A DNA stretch of 64,000 nucleotides from Alphaproteobacteria bacterium (GTDB taxonomy: Bacteria; Pseudomonadota; Alphaproteobacteria; Rhizobiales; Xanthobacteraceae). Positions 41,143 to 49,866 of the stretch are shown here, piece after piece. How positions within the stretch are numbered: position 1 is the first letter of the stretch; each line of letters opens with the position of its first letter. Location: positions 4,585,162-4,649,161 of the forward strand of contig JBBCGH010000001.1 in assembly GCA_037200445.1 (NCBI GenBank). Direction: 5' to 3'. A program made the translations under genes and the position numbers. Below the pieces are notes generated by a model. That model was given only the letters and a program-made list of their open reading frames with translations. It was not told where the DNA came from and did no database searches.

Positions 41143-41530
41143 GGGGCGCCCCCGTCTCGCGCATGATGTTCATCATGCGATGAAGCGCGCGCGCGTTCTG
41201 CATGGCGATCAGGCTGTCGCCCTCCAGCACGAACTCCGGCACGCGCATCAGCATTGCGAAGAAGTCGTGAAACAGCGGCGGCGGGTTCGGTGAGAGGAAC
41301 TTGCGCCACACCGCGACCGGCGCGCGGAAGCCGAACGGCGTGCGGGTGTCGAGTTTCGGCGTCACGATGTCGGCGATCTGTCCCTTCTCGACCCTCACCG
41401 CATAACGGGTATCGCCGAAGGTCAGGGAGAACGTGGTTGTGAACCAGTCGCCGATGACCTTTAATTCGGCATCGCCATTCACCTGCTCGCGGTAGCGCGC
41501 AAGCCACGCGGCTCCCGGATAGTCGCTCAT
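41135..41530 (-). CDS. SCP2-like small protein
   Basis: 131 residues. WLARYREQVNGDAELKVIGDWFTTTFSLTFGDTRYAVRVEKGQIADIV resembles the sterol-carrier-2 fold, a hydrophobic pocket used to hold lipids or CoA esters. No catalytic motif. ATG 41530 is chosen over an upstream in-frame codon (41569) that lies in the next gene. It leads a two-gene minus-strand unit with the hydrolase and is divergent from the CMD gene by 37 bases. Family assignment is tentative. Confidence 0.5.
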   Translation of the reverse strand: MSDYPGAAWLARYREQVNGDAELKVIGDWFTTTFSLTFGDTRYAVRVEKGQIADIVTPKLDTRTPFGFRAPVAVWRKFLSPNPPPLFHDFFAMLMRVPEFVLEGDSLIAMQNARALHRMMNIMRETGAPHA

Positions 41531-41567
41531 CTCAAAACTCCCGAAAACAAACAAGGAGGACGTTACC

Positions 41568-41945
41568 ATGGACCAGAAGACTTACGAGACCGGACTGCGC
41601 ATCCGCAGTGAAGTGCTCGGCAAGGAGTATGTCGAGAACTCGATGAAGAGCGCGGACGACTTCAACCGGCCGTTCCAGGAGTTCGTCAGCGAATATTGCT
41701 GGGGCGCCGGCTGGGGCCGCGAAGGCCTCTCCAAGAAGGAGCGCTCGATGCTCAATCTGGCGATGATCGCGATCCTCAACCGGCCGCATGAGCTCAAGCT
41801 GCATATCCGTGGCGCGTTGACCAACGGGCTCACCAAGGAGCAGATCCGCGAGATCTTCATCCACATGTCGATCTATGCGGGCATCCCGGCGGGTGTCGAT
41901 GCGTTCCGGCAGGCGCGCGAAGTGTTCGCGGAGCAGAAGAAGTAG
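41568..41945 (+). CDS. carboxymuconolactone decarboxylase family protein (PcaC-like)
   Basis: 125 residues, right length for 4-carboxymuconolactone decarboxylase. GLRIRSEVLGKEYVENSM, CWGAGWGREGLSKKERSMLNLAMIAILNRPHELKLHIRGALTNGLTKEQIREIFIHMSIYAGIPAGVDAF. It lacks the CxxC of peroxide-reducing members and keeps the His and Glu positions of PcaC (HELKLHIRGA, EIFIH). A decarboxylation or lactone step is plausible. A strong AAGGAGGA precedes the start. Confidence 0.88.
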   Translation: MDQKTYETGLRIRSEVLGKEYVENSMKSADDFNRPFQEFVSEYCWGAGWGREGLSKKERSMLNLAMIAILNRPHELKLHIRGALTNGLTKEQIREIFIHMSIYAGIPAGVDAFRQAREVFAEQKK

Positions 41946-41961
41946 GGGCAAGCCTTTCAAT

Positions 41962-42047
41962 TCGTCATCGCCCGCGAAGGCGGGCGACCCAGTAAACACC
42001 GCACTGGCCGTGATTACTGGATGCCCCGCCTTCGCGGGGCATGACGA
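41962..42047. repeat. extragenic palindromic repeat, family D copy 2
   Basis: TCGCCCGCGAAGGCGGGCGA hairpin, AACCCAGTAAACACC-like spacer, then ATGCCCCGCCTTCGCGGGGCAT hairpin. Within the plus-strand CMD-lactonase-transporter run. Confidence 0.85.
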
Positions 42048-42075
42048 TGGAGAGTGTTGAGCGGAAGGAGAAACC

Positions 42076-42873
42076 ATGTCCGACGACATCCACGAAATCT
42101 ACGCCATCAAATACGGCCGCCACGACCGCCCGAAGCGCGACAACTACATCGGCGGTGATCCGCATGATGTGAGCGAGCCGATCGACTATTTCGTCTGGGC
42201 GATCACCGGGCCGTCCGGCACATTCGTGGTCGACACCGGCTTCGACGCCGCGATGGCGAAGAAGCGCGGACGCGTGATCTCGAAGCCGATCGCCGAGGGG
42301 TTGAAGGCGATCGACATCGCGCCGGATAGCGTGAAGAACGTCATCGTCTCCCACCTGCACTACGACCATTGCGGCAACTACGACACGTTTCCGAACGCGC
42401 GTTTCCACCTGCAGGATACCGAGATGGCCTATGCGACCGGCCGCTGCATGTGCCACGCGCACCTGCGCCTCCCCTTCGAGGAGGAGGACGTGGTGGCGAT
42501 GGTGCGCAAGGTGTTCGCGGGCCGCGTGACGTTCCATGACGGCGTGAGCCAGGTCGCGCCCGGCATCACGGTGCACAAGATCGGCGGGCACTCGAAGGGT
42601 CTGCAATGCATCACCGTGAAAACCAGGCGCGGCCCGGTCGTGCTCGCCTCCGACACGACCCACCTTTATGCCCACATCGAGCAGGGCCGCGTGTTTCCCA
42701 TCACCTACAACGTGGGCGAAGTGCTGGACGGCTACGAGACGATGAAAAAGCTCGCGGGCTCGCTGTCCCGCGTCGTGCCCGGGCACGATCCGCTGGTGCT
42801 CGACCGCTATCCGGCAGCCCGCGCCGGCCTCGAAGGGTGGGTCGCGCGGCTCGACGTCGAGCCGAAGGGCTGA
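42076..42873 (+). CDS. metallo-beta-lactamase-fold hydrolase, N-acyl-homoserine lactonase-like
   Basis: 265 residues. The di-metal motif is complete: H93-L-H95-Y-D97-H98 (SHLHYDHCGN), later GGHSKGLQ, LASDTTH and PGHD. Members open lactone rings, including quorum-sensing acyl-homoserine lactones, but many act on other lactones or esters. Position between a carboxymuconolactone-type gene and an importer argues for catabolic lactone hydrolysis. No luxI/luxR is nearby. Confidence 0.85.
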   Translation: MSDDIHEIYAIKYGRHDRPKRDNYIGGDPHDVSEPIDYFVWAITGPSGTFVVDTGFDAAMAKKRGRVISKPIAEGLKAIDIAPDSVKNVIVSHLHYDHCGNYDTFPNARFHLQDTEMAYATGRCMCHAHLRLPFEEEDVVAMVRKVFAGRVTFHDGVSQVAPGITVHKIGGHSKGLQCITVKTRRGPVVLASDTTHLYAHIEQGRVFPITYNVGEVLDGYETMKKLAGSLSRVVPGHDPLVLDRYPAARAGLEGWVARLDVEPKG

Positions 42874-42972
42874 TGGGCGCGACGCAATGCTCTTTTGCGT
42901 GCGCTTCGATCTGCCCTAGACTGACGGAAAGCGCGGGCAAACCGCGATCAAGCACCTCAGGGGGAGGACCTC

Positions 42973-43962
42973 ATGACAATCATCCTTCGCGATCCGTCGC
43001 GCCGACGCGTGCTTGGCTACGGCGCCGCAGGCGTGGCCGCGCTCGGCATGCCGTCGATTGCGCGCGCGCAGACGCAGGTCGTGCGCATCGGGCTGCCGAC
43101 CAAGACCTACTATCCGACCATCATCGCCGAGACCGCGCTGCGCCAGAAGCTGTTCGACAAGGAAGGCATCAAGGCGGAGCTGACCATCTATCGCGGCGGC
43201 GCCGAAGGCTACGAGGCGATGGCGGCGGGCGCAGCCGACGTGATCCTCAACTCGGCATCCTCGGTCGCGGCCGGCATCAAGAAGGGCGTGATGGCGAAGA
43301 ATGTCGCGGGCGCGGCGCTCGGCTATTACGGCTGGCATCTGGTGGTGAAGACGGACTCTCCCGTCAAGGACGTGGCCGAGATCGCGGGAAAGAAAGTCGG
43401 CATCACGTCGGCCGGCTCCGGCACCGACATTCTGGCGCTGTGGACTCAAGCCGACCGCAAGATCCAGTTCACGCGCGTGCCGCTCGGCGGCGGCGGCCTC
43501 GTGCCGAACCTGCTCACCGGCAACATCGAGGCTTCGGTGCTCTATTCGCCGCTCACCTACAAGATGTTCCTCGACAAGTCGGCCCGCAGCCTGATCGACT
43601 TCGGCGCGGCGGTGCCACCGAACATGACCGGCGCCTGGATGGCGACCGACAAGTTCATCAAGGAGAAGCCGCAGCTCTTGCAGAAGACGCTCAACGCCCT
43701 CTACGGCGGGCTTGCGTTCCTGCAGGACCCCAAGAACCGCGCCGAGGCCGTTAAGCTGATCGCCGAGATCGACGAGATCCCGCCCGATATCGCGGCGGCG
43801 GAACTCGACGGCAACATCGTGAAGCTCTCGAAGGACGGCGCGATGGAGAAGGACTGGATGGTGCGCGCGCTCGACATGGCGCGGCTGATCGGCATGACCG
43901 ATCTCGCGCCGGTGGAGGATATCTACACGACGCAATTCAAGCCCGTGCCGACGATGGTGTGA
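42973..43962 (+). CDS. ABC transporter substrate-binding protein, Tat-exported
   Basis: 329 residues, NMT1/THI5-like. A twin-arginine signal is visible (PSRRRVLGYGAAGVAALGMPSIARA|Q), so it probably folds before export. LPTKTYYPTIIAETALRQKLFDKEGIKAEL starts the first lobe. GGGGAGGACC precedes ATG 42973. It opens a complete importer with the two permeases and ATPase downstream. Confidence 0.92.
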   Translation: MTIILRDPSRRRVLGYGAAGVAALGMPSIARAQTQVVRIGLPTKTYYPTIIAETALRQKLFDKEGIKAELTIYRGGAEGYEAMAAGAADVILNSASSVAAGIKKGVMAKNVAGAALGYYGWHLVVKTDSPVKDVAEIAGKKVGITSAGSGTDILALWTQADRKIQFTRVPLGGGGLVPNLLTGNIEASVLYSPLTYKMFLDKSARSLIDFGAAVPPNMTGAWMATDKFIKEKPQLLQKTLNALYGGLAFLQDPKNRAEAVKLIAEIDEIPPDIAAAELDGNIVKLSKDGAMEKDWMVRALDMARLIGMTDLAPVEDIYTTQFKPVPTMV

Positions 43963-43967
43963 CTCTT

Positions 43968-44078
43968 GTCATTCCCGGGCGCCGCGCAGCGGCGAGCCGG
44001 GAATCCATAACCACGAGACTCGCCATGATCGCACGAACGGTGGTTGTGGATTCCGGGCTCCGGCCGGAATGACGAGAC
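43968..44078. repeat. extragenic palindromic repeat, family C copy 2
   Basis: GTCATTCCCGGGCGCCGCGCAGCGG...GGAATCCATAACCACGAG and the inverted GTGGTTGTGGATTCCGGG. It separates the binding-protein gene from the first permease inside the transporter operon and could lower downstream expression. Confidence 0.85.
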
Positions 44079-44082
44079 CTAC

Positions 44083-44835
44083 ATGACCCGCTTCCAGCTC
44101 ATCGCGATCCGCCTTCTGCTCCTCGCGCTCGTGCTCGCCGCGTGGGAGACGCTGCCGCGCAACGGCGTGGTCAACCCCATGCTGCTGCCACCTTTCACGG
44201 ACGTGCTTTCGACGCTGTGGCAGATCCTCGGCCGGCCGCAGGTGCATGAGGCAATTCTCGTCACCGCGGCGGAAGTGATCGTCGCCTTCATCATCGCGGT
44301 GCCGCTCGGCGCCGCGATCGGCGTGCTGATCGCCGAATACGACTACGCCGGGCAGATCTTCAAGCCGCTGCTGTTCTACGTGTTCAGCGTGCCGAAATCG
44401 ATCTTTCTGCCGATGTTCATTTTGATCATGGGCATCGGGTTTCAGCAGAAGGTCGCCTACGCGGCGTTCTCGACGTTGTTCATCGTGATCATGAGCGCGA
44501 CCGCCGCGGTCGAATCGGTCAAGGCCGACCATGTGCTGGTGGCGCGCTCCTACGGCGCGACACGGCTGCAAATCCTCGCCCGAGTCTACGTGCCGAGCAT
44601 GATGCCGATCCTGCTCGAGACGCTGCGCATCTCCATGATCTTCAATTTCACCGGCGTAATGATTGCCGAGATGTATGCCTCGCGCACCGGTATCGGCCAC
44701 CTGATCTCGAACTGGGGCGAGAACTTCCAGCTGCCGCAGCTCTTCGCCGGCGTGATCCTGCTTGCGATCGTGGCGATCGCGTTCAACGAGACGGTGCGCT
44801 TTCTCGAAAATCGCGTGAGCGCATGGCGAACGTGA
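44083..44835 (+). CDS. ABC transporter permease 1
   Basis: 250 residues, about six membrane helices (first at LIAIRLLLLALVLAAWETL). The EAA loop is AVESVKADHVLVARSYGATRLQILARVYVPSMMPILLETLR. ATG 44083 (MTRFQLIA) is used because upstream sequence is repeat. Overlaps the ATPase start by 13 bases. Confidence 0.9.
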   Translation: MTRFQLIAIRLLLLALVLAAWETLPRNGVVNPMLLPPFTDVLSTLWQILGRPQVHEAILVTAAEVIVAFIIAVPLGAAIGVLIAEYDYAGQIFKPLLFYVFSVPKSIFLPMFILIMGIGFQQKVAYAAFSTLFIVIMSATAAVESVKADHVLVARSYGATRLQILARVYVPSMMPILLETLRISMIFNFTGVMIAEMYASRTGIGHLISNWGENFQLPQLFAGVILLAIVAIAFNETVRFLENRVSAWRT

Positions 44836-45629
44836 GCAACCTCAGCATCGTGCGGGAAGCGCCGGCGAGCGCCGCGATCGAGGTCGCACGCCTGTCGCAC
44901 ACCTACGCGGGCCGGGAGGGACAAGTCCCGGCACTGCAGGATATTTCCATGACCGTCGGCGCCGGACGCTTCGTCGTGCTCGTCGGCCCGAGCGGCTGCG
45001 GCAAGACCTCGCTCTTGATGATGATGGCGGGCCTGCGCCATCAGACCGCCGGCACGATCCACATCCAGGGCGCGCCGATCGATGCGCCCGACCCGGACCG
45101 CGTCGGCGTCGTGTTCCAGGAAGCGAGCCTGTTTCCCTGGCTTTCCGCGCTCGACAACATCGAGTTTCCGCTCGCACTGCGCCACGCGCCGAAGGCCGAG
45201 CGCGCCGCACGCGCCAACGACATGCTCAATCTCGTGGGACTGCAGGGCTTCGGCTCGCGCTATCCGCACGAACTCTCCGGCGGCATGAAGCAGCGCGTGT
45301 CGATCGCGCGCGGGCTGGTGCAGGACCCGCCGGTGCTCCTGATGGACGAACCATTCGCGGCGCTCGACGAGCAGACGCGCATGACCATGGGGCACGAATT
45401 GCTGCGCATCTGGTCGCAGACCGCCAAGACCGTTGTGTTCGTCACGCACAGCCTGACCGAGGCCGTCTATCTCGCCGACGAGGTGCTGGTGATGTCGGCG
45501 CGCCCCGGCCGCATCATCGACCGCATCACGGTGCCGCTGCCGCGCCCGCGCAGCTACGACATGATGGGCACCGAAGTGTTCGCCAGGCTGCGCGACCGCA
45601 TCTGGCAGCAGATCCGGAAGGGGGAGTGA
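44823..45629 (+). CDS. ABC transporter ATP-binding protein
   Basis: 268 residues. Walker A GPSGCGKTSLL, Q-loop FQEASLFPWLSALDNI, signature LSGGMKQRVSIARGL, Walker B VLLMDEPFAALDEQ and H-loop VTHSLTEAV. It energises the two-permease importer around it and is the intact counterpart of the frameshifted ATPase at 2110. Confidence 0.95.
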   Translation: MANVSNLSIVREAPASAAIEVARLSHTYAGREGQVPALQDISMTVGAGRFVVLVGPSGCGKTSLLMMMAGLRHQTAGTIHIQGAPIDAPDPDRVGVVFQEASLFPWLSALDNIEFPLALRHAPKAERAARANDMLNLVGLQGFGSRYPHELSGGMKQRVSIARGLVQDPPVLLMDEPFAALDEQTRMTMGHELLRIWSQTAKTVVFVTHSLTEAVYLADEVLVMSARPGRIIDRITVPLPRPRSYDMMGTEVFARLRDRIWQQIRKGE

Positions 45630-45639
45630 TGAATTCGCG

Positions 45640-45783
45640 CTCCTTCTTGTGTCCCGGGCGCGGCGCAGCATGCAGTACTGCGACGCAGACCCGGGAGCGC
45701 CAAGAGCACGGAGCTTGGGGCGGTCCCGCATCTGCGGTGCATCGTTTCACGCTGCACCGCGTACGGGACACGGAGTGCGTTTC
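45640..45783. repeat. extragenic palindromic repeat, family A copy 4
   Basis: GTGTCCCGGGCGCGGCGCAGCATG...GACGCAGACCCGGGAGC then GGTCCCGCATCTGCGGTGCAT. Inserted between ATPase and second permease of one operon. Confidence 0.75.
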
Positions 45784-46593
45784 ATGACCCGCCCCTCCCC
45801 CGTCATCGTCCGCTGGCTCATCCTCCTCGCATTGCTCGTGTTCTGGGAGCTGTTCCCCCGCACCGGCGCCATCCCGGAGCTGTTCCTGCCGCCGCTCTCG
45901 AAGGTCGCCGCCGTGCTGATGAAGGACTGGCGCGAGTATGCCTCCGAGCTTTCGGTCACGCTCTACGAGGTCGCGTTCGCCATGCTGATCGCCTGCGGCG
46001 CCGGGATCCTCGCCGGCGCGCTGGTGGGCGGTATCGCGCTGTTGCGCAACCTGCTCCTGCCGGTGTTCTCCTCGCTCTACGCGGTACCGATCGTGATCCT
46101 CTATCCGATCTTCACCGCCTGGTTCGGCATCGGCTCGCAGTCGAAGATCATCTTCGCGGGCGTGTACGGCTTCTTCCCAGTGATGCTCTCGACCGCGGCC
46201 GGCATCCGCACCATCGACGCGCAGCTCCTGCTCGCCGCGCGCTCGATGGGCGCAACGCTGCCGCAGCAGATCACGCGCGTGATCATCCCGGCCTCGATCC
46301 CGACTATACTGACCGGGCTGCGGCTCGGCGGCGCGCTCACCATCATCGGCGTGGTCGTCTCGGAAATGCTGACCTCGGCGGCGGGCATCGGCTATCTGGT
46401 GACGCGCTACCGCACCATCCTCGACTCGCCGCATGTGTTCGGCGCCATCGTCATGATCCTGCTGCTCTCGATCCTGTTCGACACCTTCGCGCGCGCGATC
46501 GAGCGGCGCACCATGGTGTGGCAGACCGCAGGGCGGCGGCTGAAGGAGGGCGAGCAGGAACCGATTGCAGCACCTGTGCCCGCGCCTGTATAG
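45784..46593 (+). CDS. ABC transporter permease 2
   Basis: 269 residues, about six helices (WLILLALLVFWELFP onward). EAA loop GIRTIDAQLLLAARSMGATLPQQITRVIIPASIPTILTGLR. Start ATG 45784 follows the repeat. Two different permease genes imply a heterodimeric channel, less usual for NMT1/Tau-type importers, which often use a homodimer. Confidence 0.9.
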   Translation: MTRPSPVIVRWLILLALLVFWELFPRTGAIPELFLPPLSKVAAVLMKDWREYASELSVTLYEVAFAMLIACGAGILAGALVGGIALLRNLLLPVFSSLYAVPIVILYPIFTAWFGIGSQSKIIFAGVYGFFPVMLSTAAGIRTIDAQLLLAARSMGATLPQQITRVIIPASIPTILTGLRLGGALTIIGVVVSEMLTSAAGIGYLVTRYRTILDSPHVFGAIVMILLLSILFDTFARAIERRTMVWQTAGRRLKEGEQEPIAAPVPAPV

Positions 46594-46601
46594 CGCGAGG
46601 C

Positions 46602-47249
46602 ATGTTCGATCTCACGCTCTCCTTCGACAACGGCCCGACTGCCGAGGTGACGTCGCACGTGCTCGACGTGCTGTCGCGCCGCAATGTCAAATCCACATTC
46701 TTCGTCATCGGCGAGAAGCTGGTTCGTCTCGGGGGCCGCGCGCTCGCGGAGCGCGCCCACGCGGAAGGGCACTGGATCGGCAATCACACCTGGAGCCATT
46801 CGCTGCCGTTCGGGCTCATGCCGGCGGACGCCGCCAATGCCGAATTCGACCGCACGCAGGAAGCGATCGGTGCGCTCGCCCATCCGCACCGTTTTTTCCG
46901 GCCCTATGGCCAGGGCGGCAATCTCGACAAGCGTTTGCTGTCGCGCCCCGTGCTCGATCATCTCGCTGAGAAGCGCGCCACCATCGTGCTGTGGAGTTCC
47001 CTGCCGCGCGACTGGCAGGATGCCGAAGGATGGGTCGACCGCGCGCTGACTCAGATCGAGGCGTCACCCTGGAGCCTGATGGTGCTGCACGATATTGGCG
47101 GCGGCGCGATGCGCCACCTCGACCGTTTCCTCGGGCTCGTCGCCGCCCGCGGCGGCCGCATCCGTCAGGAGTTCCCGCCGGATTGTTTGCCGATGGTGGA
47201 TGGGGAGATGAGGTTCGGGATCGAGAACTACATCTCGGCCTCATCCTGA
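46602..47249 (+). CDS. polysaccharide deacetylase (NodB-like) family protein
   Basis: 215 residues. NodB fold: SFDNGPTAEVTSHVLDVLSRRNVKSTFFVIG, second motif NHTWSH (HxxxH) and FRPYGQGGN. Motif 1 is normally DD; here it is DN, so one metal ligand is changed. There is no signal peptide, suggesting a cytosolic amide hydrolase (allantoinase- or formamide-type) instead of a wall enzyme. It begins 8 bases after permease 2 and is likely in the same operon, acting on the imported compound. Confidence 0.85.
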   Translation: MFDLTLSFDNGPTAEVTSHVLDVLSRRNVKSTFFVIGEKLVRLGGRALAERAHAEGHWIGNHTWSHSLPFGLMPADAANAEFDRTQEAIGALAHPHRFFRPYGQGGNLDKRLLSRPVLDHLAEKRATIVLWSSLPRDWQDAEGWVDRALTQIEASPWSLMVLHDIGGGAMRHLDRFLGLVAARGGRIRQEFPPDCLPMVDGEMRFGIENYISASS

Positions 47250-47353
47250 GGTGCGAGCGCGAAGCGCGAGCCTCGAAGGACGGCCACAAACGCTGAGCGC
47301 GCCGCCATCCTTCGAGACGGCCGCTGCGCGGCCTCCTCAGGATGAGGGTTGAG
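47246..47353. repeat. extragenic palindromic repeat, family B copy 4
   Basis: CCTCATCCTGAGGTGCGAGCGCGAAGCGC...CATCCTTCGAGACGGCC...CTCCTCAGGATGAGG. It begins at the deacetylase stop and ends at the MmgE stop, between convergent genes. Confidence 0.8.
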
Positions 47354-48715
47354 TCAGATCCTCACCACCGGCAGCTCGCGCAGGTTCGCCACGTCTTCGA
47401 GATTGTTCAGCTTCTCGAACAGCGCCTCGGCCTGCTTGCGGCCCAGCCGCGTGTCGGTGCAGTCGAGGAATTTTTCGCGCAATTCAGCCTCGGTCAGCGG
47501 CTTCTGCCAGTGGCCCTTCGGGCGCACGACCGGCTCGTGCACAATCTCCGCGCCGTTCTTGAGCCGGATGCTCAGCCGGTCGTCCGGCGCGAAGGGCGGC
47601 ATGTCGGGCATGCGCTCGTCGGTGGTCGTGCGCTTCACCTTGCGCATCGTCTCGATGATGTCGTTGCGGCGCACGAAGCCATCGTCGAGCTCCTTCAGGC
47701 CCACCTTGCGGGCGACCAGCGCCGAGGCCATCGCGAACTCGATCGAGAACTTCGCCTCCAGCGCAGTCTTCGGCTCGCGGTTGCGCAGCATCAGGTCCTG
47801 CGCGTTGCCGATGCGCACATGGATCTCGTCGACCGACTGCGGATCGAGATTGTGCTCGGCCGCGAGATCGAGCATCGCGTCGATCGAGCGGTGCGTCGCA
47901 TAGCACATCGGGTAGCGCTTGATGTTGATGCCCATCGTCTCCAGCCGCCAGTTTTCGCCCAGCCCCCAGTCGCCGCGCGCGACCGCCGGATTTCCCGAGG
48001 CCGAATGCGAACGCATGAAGCCCGCCGGGTGCTCCAGCACGTCGGGCGATGCGTCGTAACCGGCCTTGGCGAGCCGCGCCGCCAACACGCCTGACTGCGC
48101 GGTGCGGCCGGCATGCAACGACTTGGTCATGGTGCCGAAGTTCGCGACCGTTCCGGCCGCGAGCGAGGCCGCGATCGCGATCGCGTTGGTGGTCTCCTCG
48201 GCATTGAGGTGATTGAGCCGCGCGCAGGCCGCCGCCGCCGACAGCGTTCCCCAGATCGCGGTCGGATGAAAGCCGCGCTCATGCAGCGCGCCGGGCTCGA
48301 GTTCCTGCAGCAGCGCCCAGACCTCATAGCCTGCCACATAGGCGGCGAGCGCCTCTTCGCCGCTCGATCCCAACGTCCAGCCCTCGGCGAGGATCGCGGG
48401 CGTGATCGCGGCGCTCGGGTGCCCGTCCATGCCGACATCGTCGTAGTCGAGCACGTGCGCGGCCACACCATTGACCAGCGCCGCATCGCCGGCGGAGAGA
48501 TTACGTCCTCCGGGGATTTCCGGCGCGCCGTCGTTGCCGGTGTAGGCCGGGACCATCTGCGCGACGATCTTCACCGCCTCCTCATTCGCGCCCGCGATCA
48601 TGGTGCCGACGCAATCCAGCATGCCGATGCGCGCCCCGAAAGTGGCTCGCGCCGGCACGGCACCCGATCGAAGCGTGGCCACGAATTTCGCGAGGTCGGC
48701 GGTCAGCGCGGGCAT
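47354..48715 (-). CDS. MmgE/PrpD family protein
   Basis: 453 residues. MmgE/PrpD fold: LDCVGTMIAGANEEAVKIV, AAHVLDYDDVGMDGHPSAAITPAILA, GFHPTAIWGTLSAAAACARL, YPMCYATHRSIDAMLDL. The family includes 2-methylcitrate dehydratase, iminodisuccinate epimerase and cis-aconitate decarboxylase; many members in such bacteria are uncharacterised. ATG 48715 is favoured (AAGGGAA upstream) over one 9 codons earlier. It is divergent from a reductase across 110 bases. Confidence 0.9.
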   Translation of the reverse strand: MPALTADLAKFVATLRSGAVPARATFGARIGMLDCVGTMIAGANEEAVKIVAQMVPAYTGNDGAPEIPGGRNLSAGDAALVNGVAAHVLDYDDVGMDGHPSAAITPAILAEGWTLGSSGEEALAAYVAGYEVWALLQELEPGALHERGFHPTAIWGTLSAAAACARLNHLNAEETTNAIAIAASLAAGTVANFGTMTKSLHAGRTAQSGVLAARLAKAGYDASPDVLEHPAGFMRSHSASGNPAVARGDWGLGENWRLETMGINIKRYPMCYATHRSIDAMLDLAAEHNLDPQSVDEIHVRIGNAQDLMLRNREPKTALEAKFSIEFAMASALVARKVGLKELDDGFVRRNDIIETMRKVKRTTTDERMPDMPPFAPDDRLSIRLKNGAEIVHEPVVRPKGHWQKPLTEAELREKFLDCTDTRLGRKQAEALFEKLNNLEDVANLRELPVVRI

Positions 48716-48825
48716 GGGCGTTCCCTTGGCTCTTGTTGGCATAAAGGCATTCTATGCTGCCGCGAGCCTTGACGGCCAGAGGCCGGCATTCGACGCTTCG
48801 CGCATAACGGCATGTGGGGAAACGC

Positions 48826-49779
48826 ATGGAGACCATCGCTTTCATCGGCTGCGGCGCGATGGGCAGGCCGATCGCCGAGCGGCTGATCGACGCTGGTTAC
48901 AAGGTACGGCTGTTCGATCCGCGCACCGAGGCGATGGCGCCGCTGGTTGCGCGTGGCGGCGTGGCGGCGACATCGCCGCAAGAGGCTGCGAGCGGCGCGG
49001 AAGTGGCGTTCGCCTGTCTCCCCTCGCCCGAGGTGAGCCGCGCGGTCGCGTTCGGGGCGGACGGCGTGACCGGCGCGCCCTCGCTGCGGGTCTACGTCGA
49101 GATGTCGACGATAGGGTCGAAGACCATCAAGGAAATTGCCGCCGAGCTGGCGAAAAAGGACATCGCCATGATCGACTCGCCGGTGAGCGGCGGACCGCGC
49201 GGCGCGCGCGCCGGTACGCTGTCCACCATGGCGGCGGGCGAACACGCTGCATTCGAGCGCGTCAAGCCGATGCTCCACGCGCTGGCGCGCAATGTGTTCT
49301 ACGTGGGGGACAAGCCCGGCCTCGGGCAGGTGGTAAAGCTCGCCAACAACATGATTTCGGCAGCCGGCATGCTCGCCGCCTACGAATGCTCGGCGATGGC
49401 CGTGAAGGCCGGCGTCGATGCGCGCACGCTGATCGAGACCGTGAACGCCTCGACCGGCCGCAACGCCACGACGCTCGACAAGTTTCCGGCCTCGATCCTG
49501 ACGCGGAGCTTCGACTACGGCGGCAAAACCTCGATCATGTACAAGGATGTCTCTCTTGCACTGGAAGAGGCGCGCGAGCTCGGGGTGCCGATGTGGCTCG
49601 GCGCCAATGTCGTCGAGATGTGGCACATGGGCATGGTCGAAGGCCGCGGCGAGGACGACTTCACCGCGCTGATCAAAATGTTCGAGAAATGGGCCGGCGT
49701 CGTGGTGGGTGGGAATGAGTCGGGACTTGCTCCGCCGTCATCGCCCGCGCAGGCGGACGACCCAGTAAACATAAGATAG
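48826..49779 (+). CDS. NAD(P)-dependent beta-hydroxyacid dehydrogenase (HIBADH family), copy 3
   Basis: 317 residues. IAFIGCGAMGRPIAERL, DSPVSGGPRGARAGTLSTM and catalytic Lys in VVKLANNMISAAG. ATG 48826 is preferred to the GTG four codons earlier. The last 15-20 residues (PPSSPAQADDPVNIR) are read from a family-D palindromic repeat, so the natural end of the protein has been replaced or extended by repeat DNA. The catalytic core is intact. Confidence 0.9.
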   Translation: METIAFIGCGAMGRPIAERLIDAGYKVRLFDPRTEAMAPLVARGGVAATSPQEAASGAEVAFACLPSPEVSRAVAFGADGVTGAPSLRVYVEMSTIGSKTIKEIAAELAKKDIAMIDSPVSGGPRGARAGTLSTMAAGEHAAFERVKPMLHALARNVFYVGDKPGLGQVVKLANNMISAAGMLAAYECSAMAVKAGVDARTLIETVNASTGRNATTLDKFPASILTRSFDYGGKTSIMYKDVSLALEEARELGVPMWLGANVVEMWHMGMVEGRGEDDFTALIKMFEKWAGVVVGGNESGLAPPSSPAQADDPVNIR

Positions 49780-49853
49780 CGTTTGGACCTCGGTCGCTCG
49801 ATTGCATGGTCAATGGCTACTGGATGCCCCGCCTTCGCGGGGCATCACGGTGG
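49736..49853. repeat. extragenic palindromic repeat, family D copy 3
   Basis: GTCATCGCCCGCGCAGGCGGACGACCCAGTAAACAT...CTACTGGATGCCCCGCCTTCGCGGGGCATCACG. Its first 40 bases are inside the coding end of the preceding gene. Confidence 0.85.
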
Positions 49854-49866
49854 AGTATGCGATACG

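Noticed and set aside
42076-42873. A dedicated quorum-quenching system
   Set aside because: The fold fits an acyl-homoserine lactonase, but no luxI/luxR genes adjoin it and the setting is catabolic; substrate is open.
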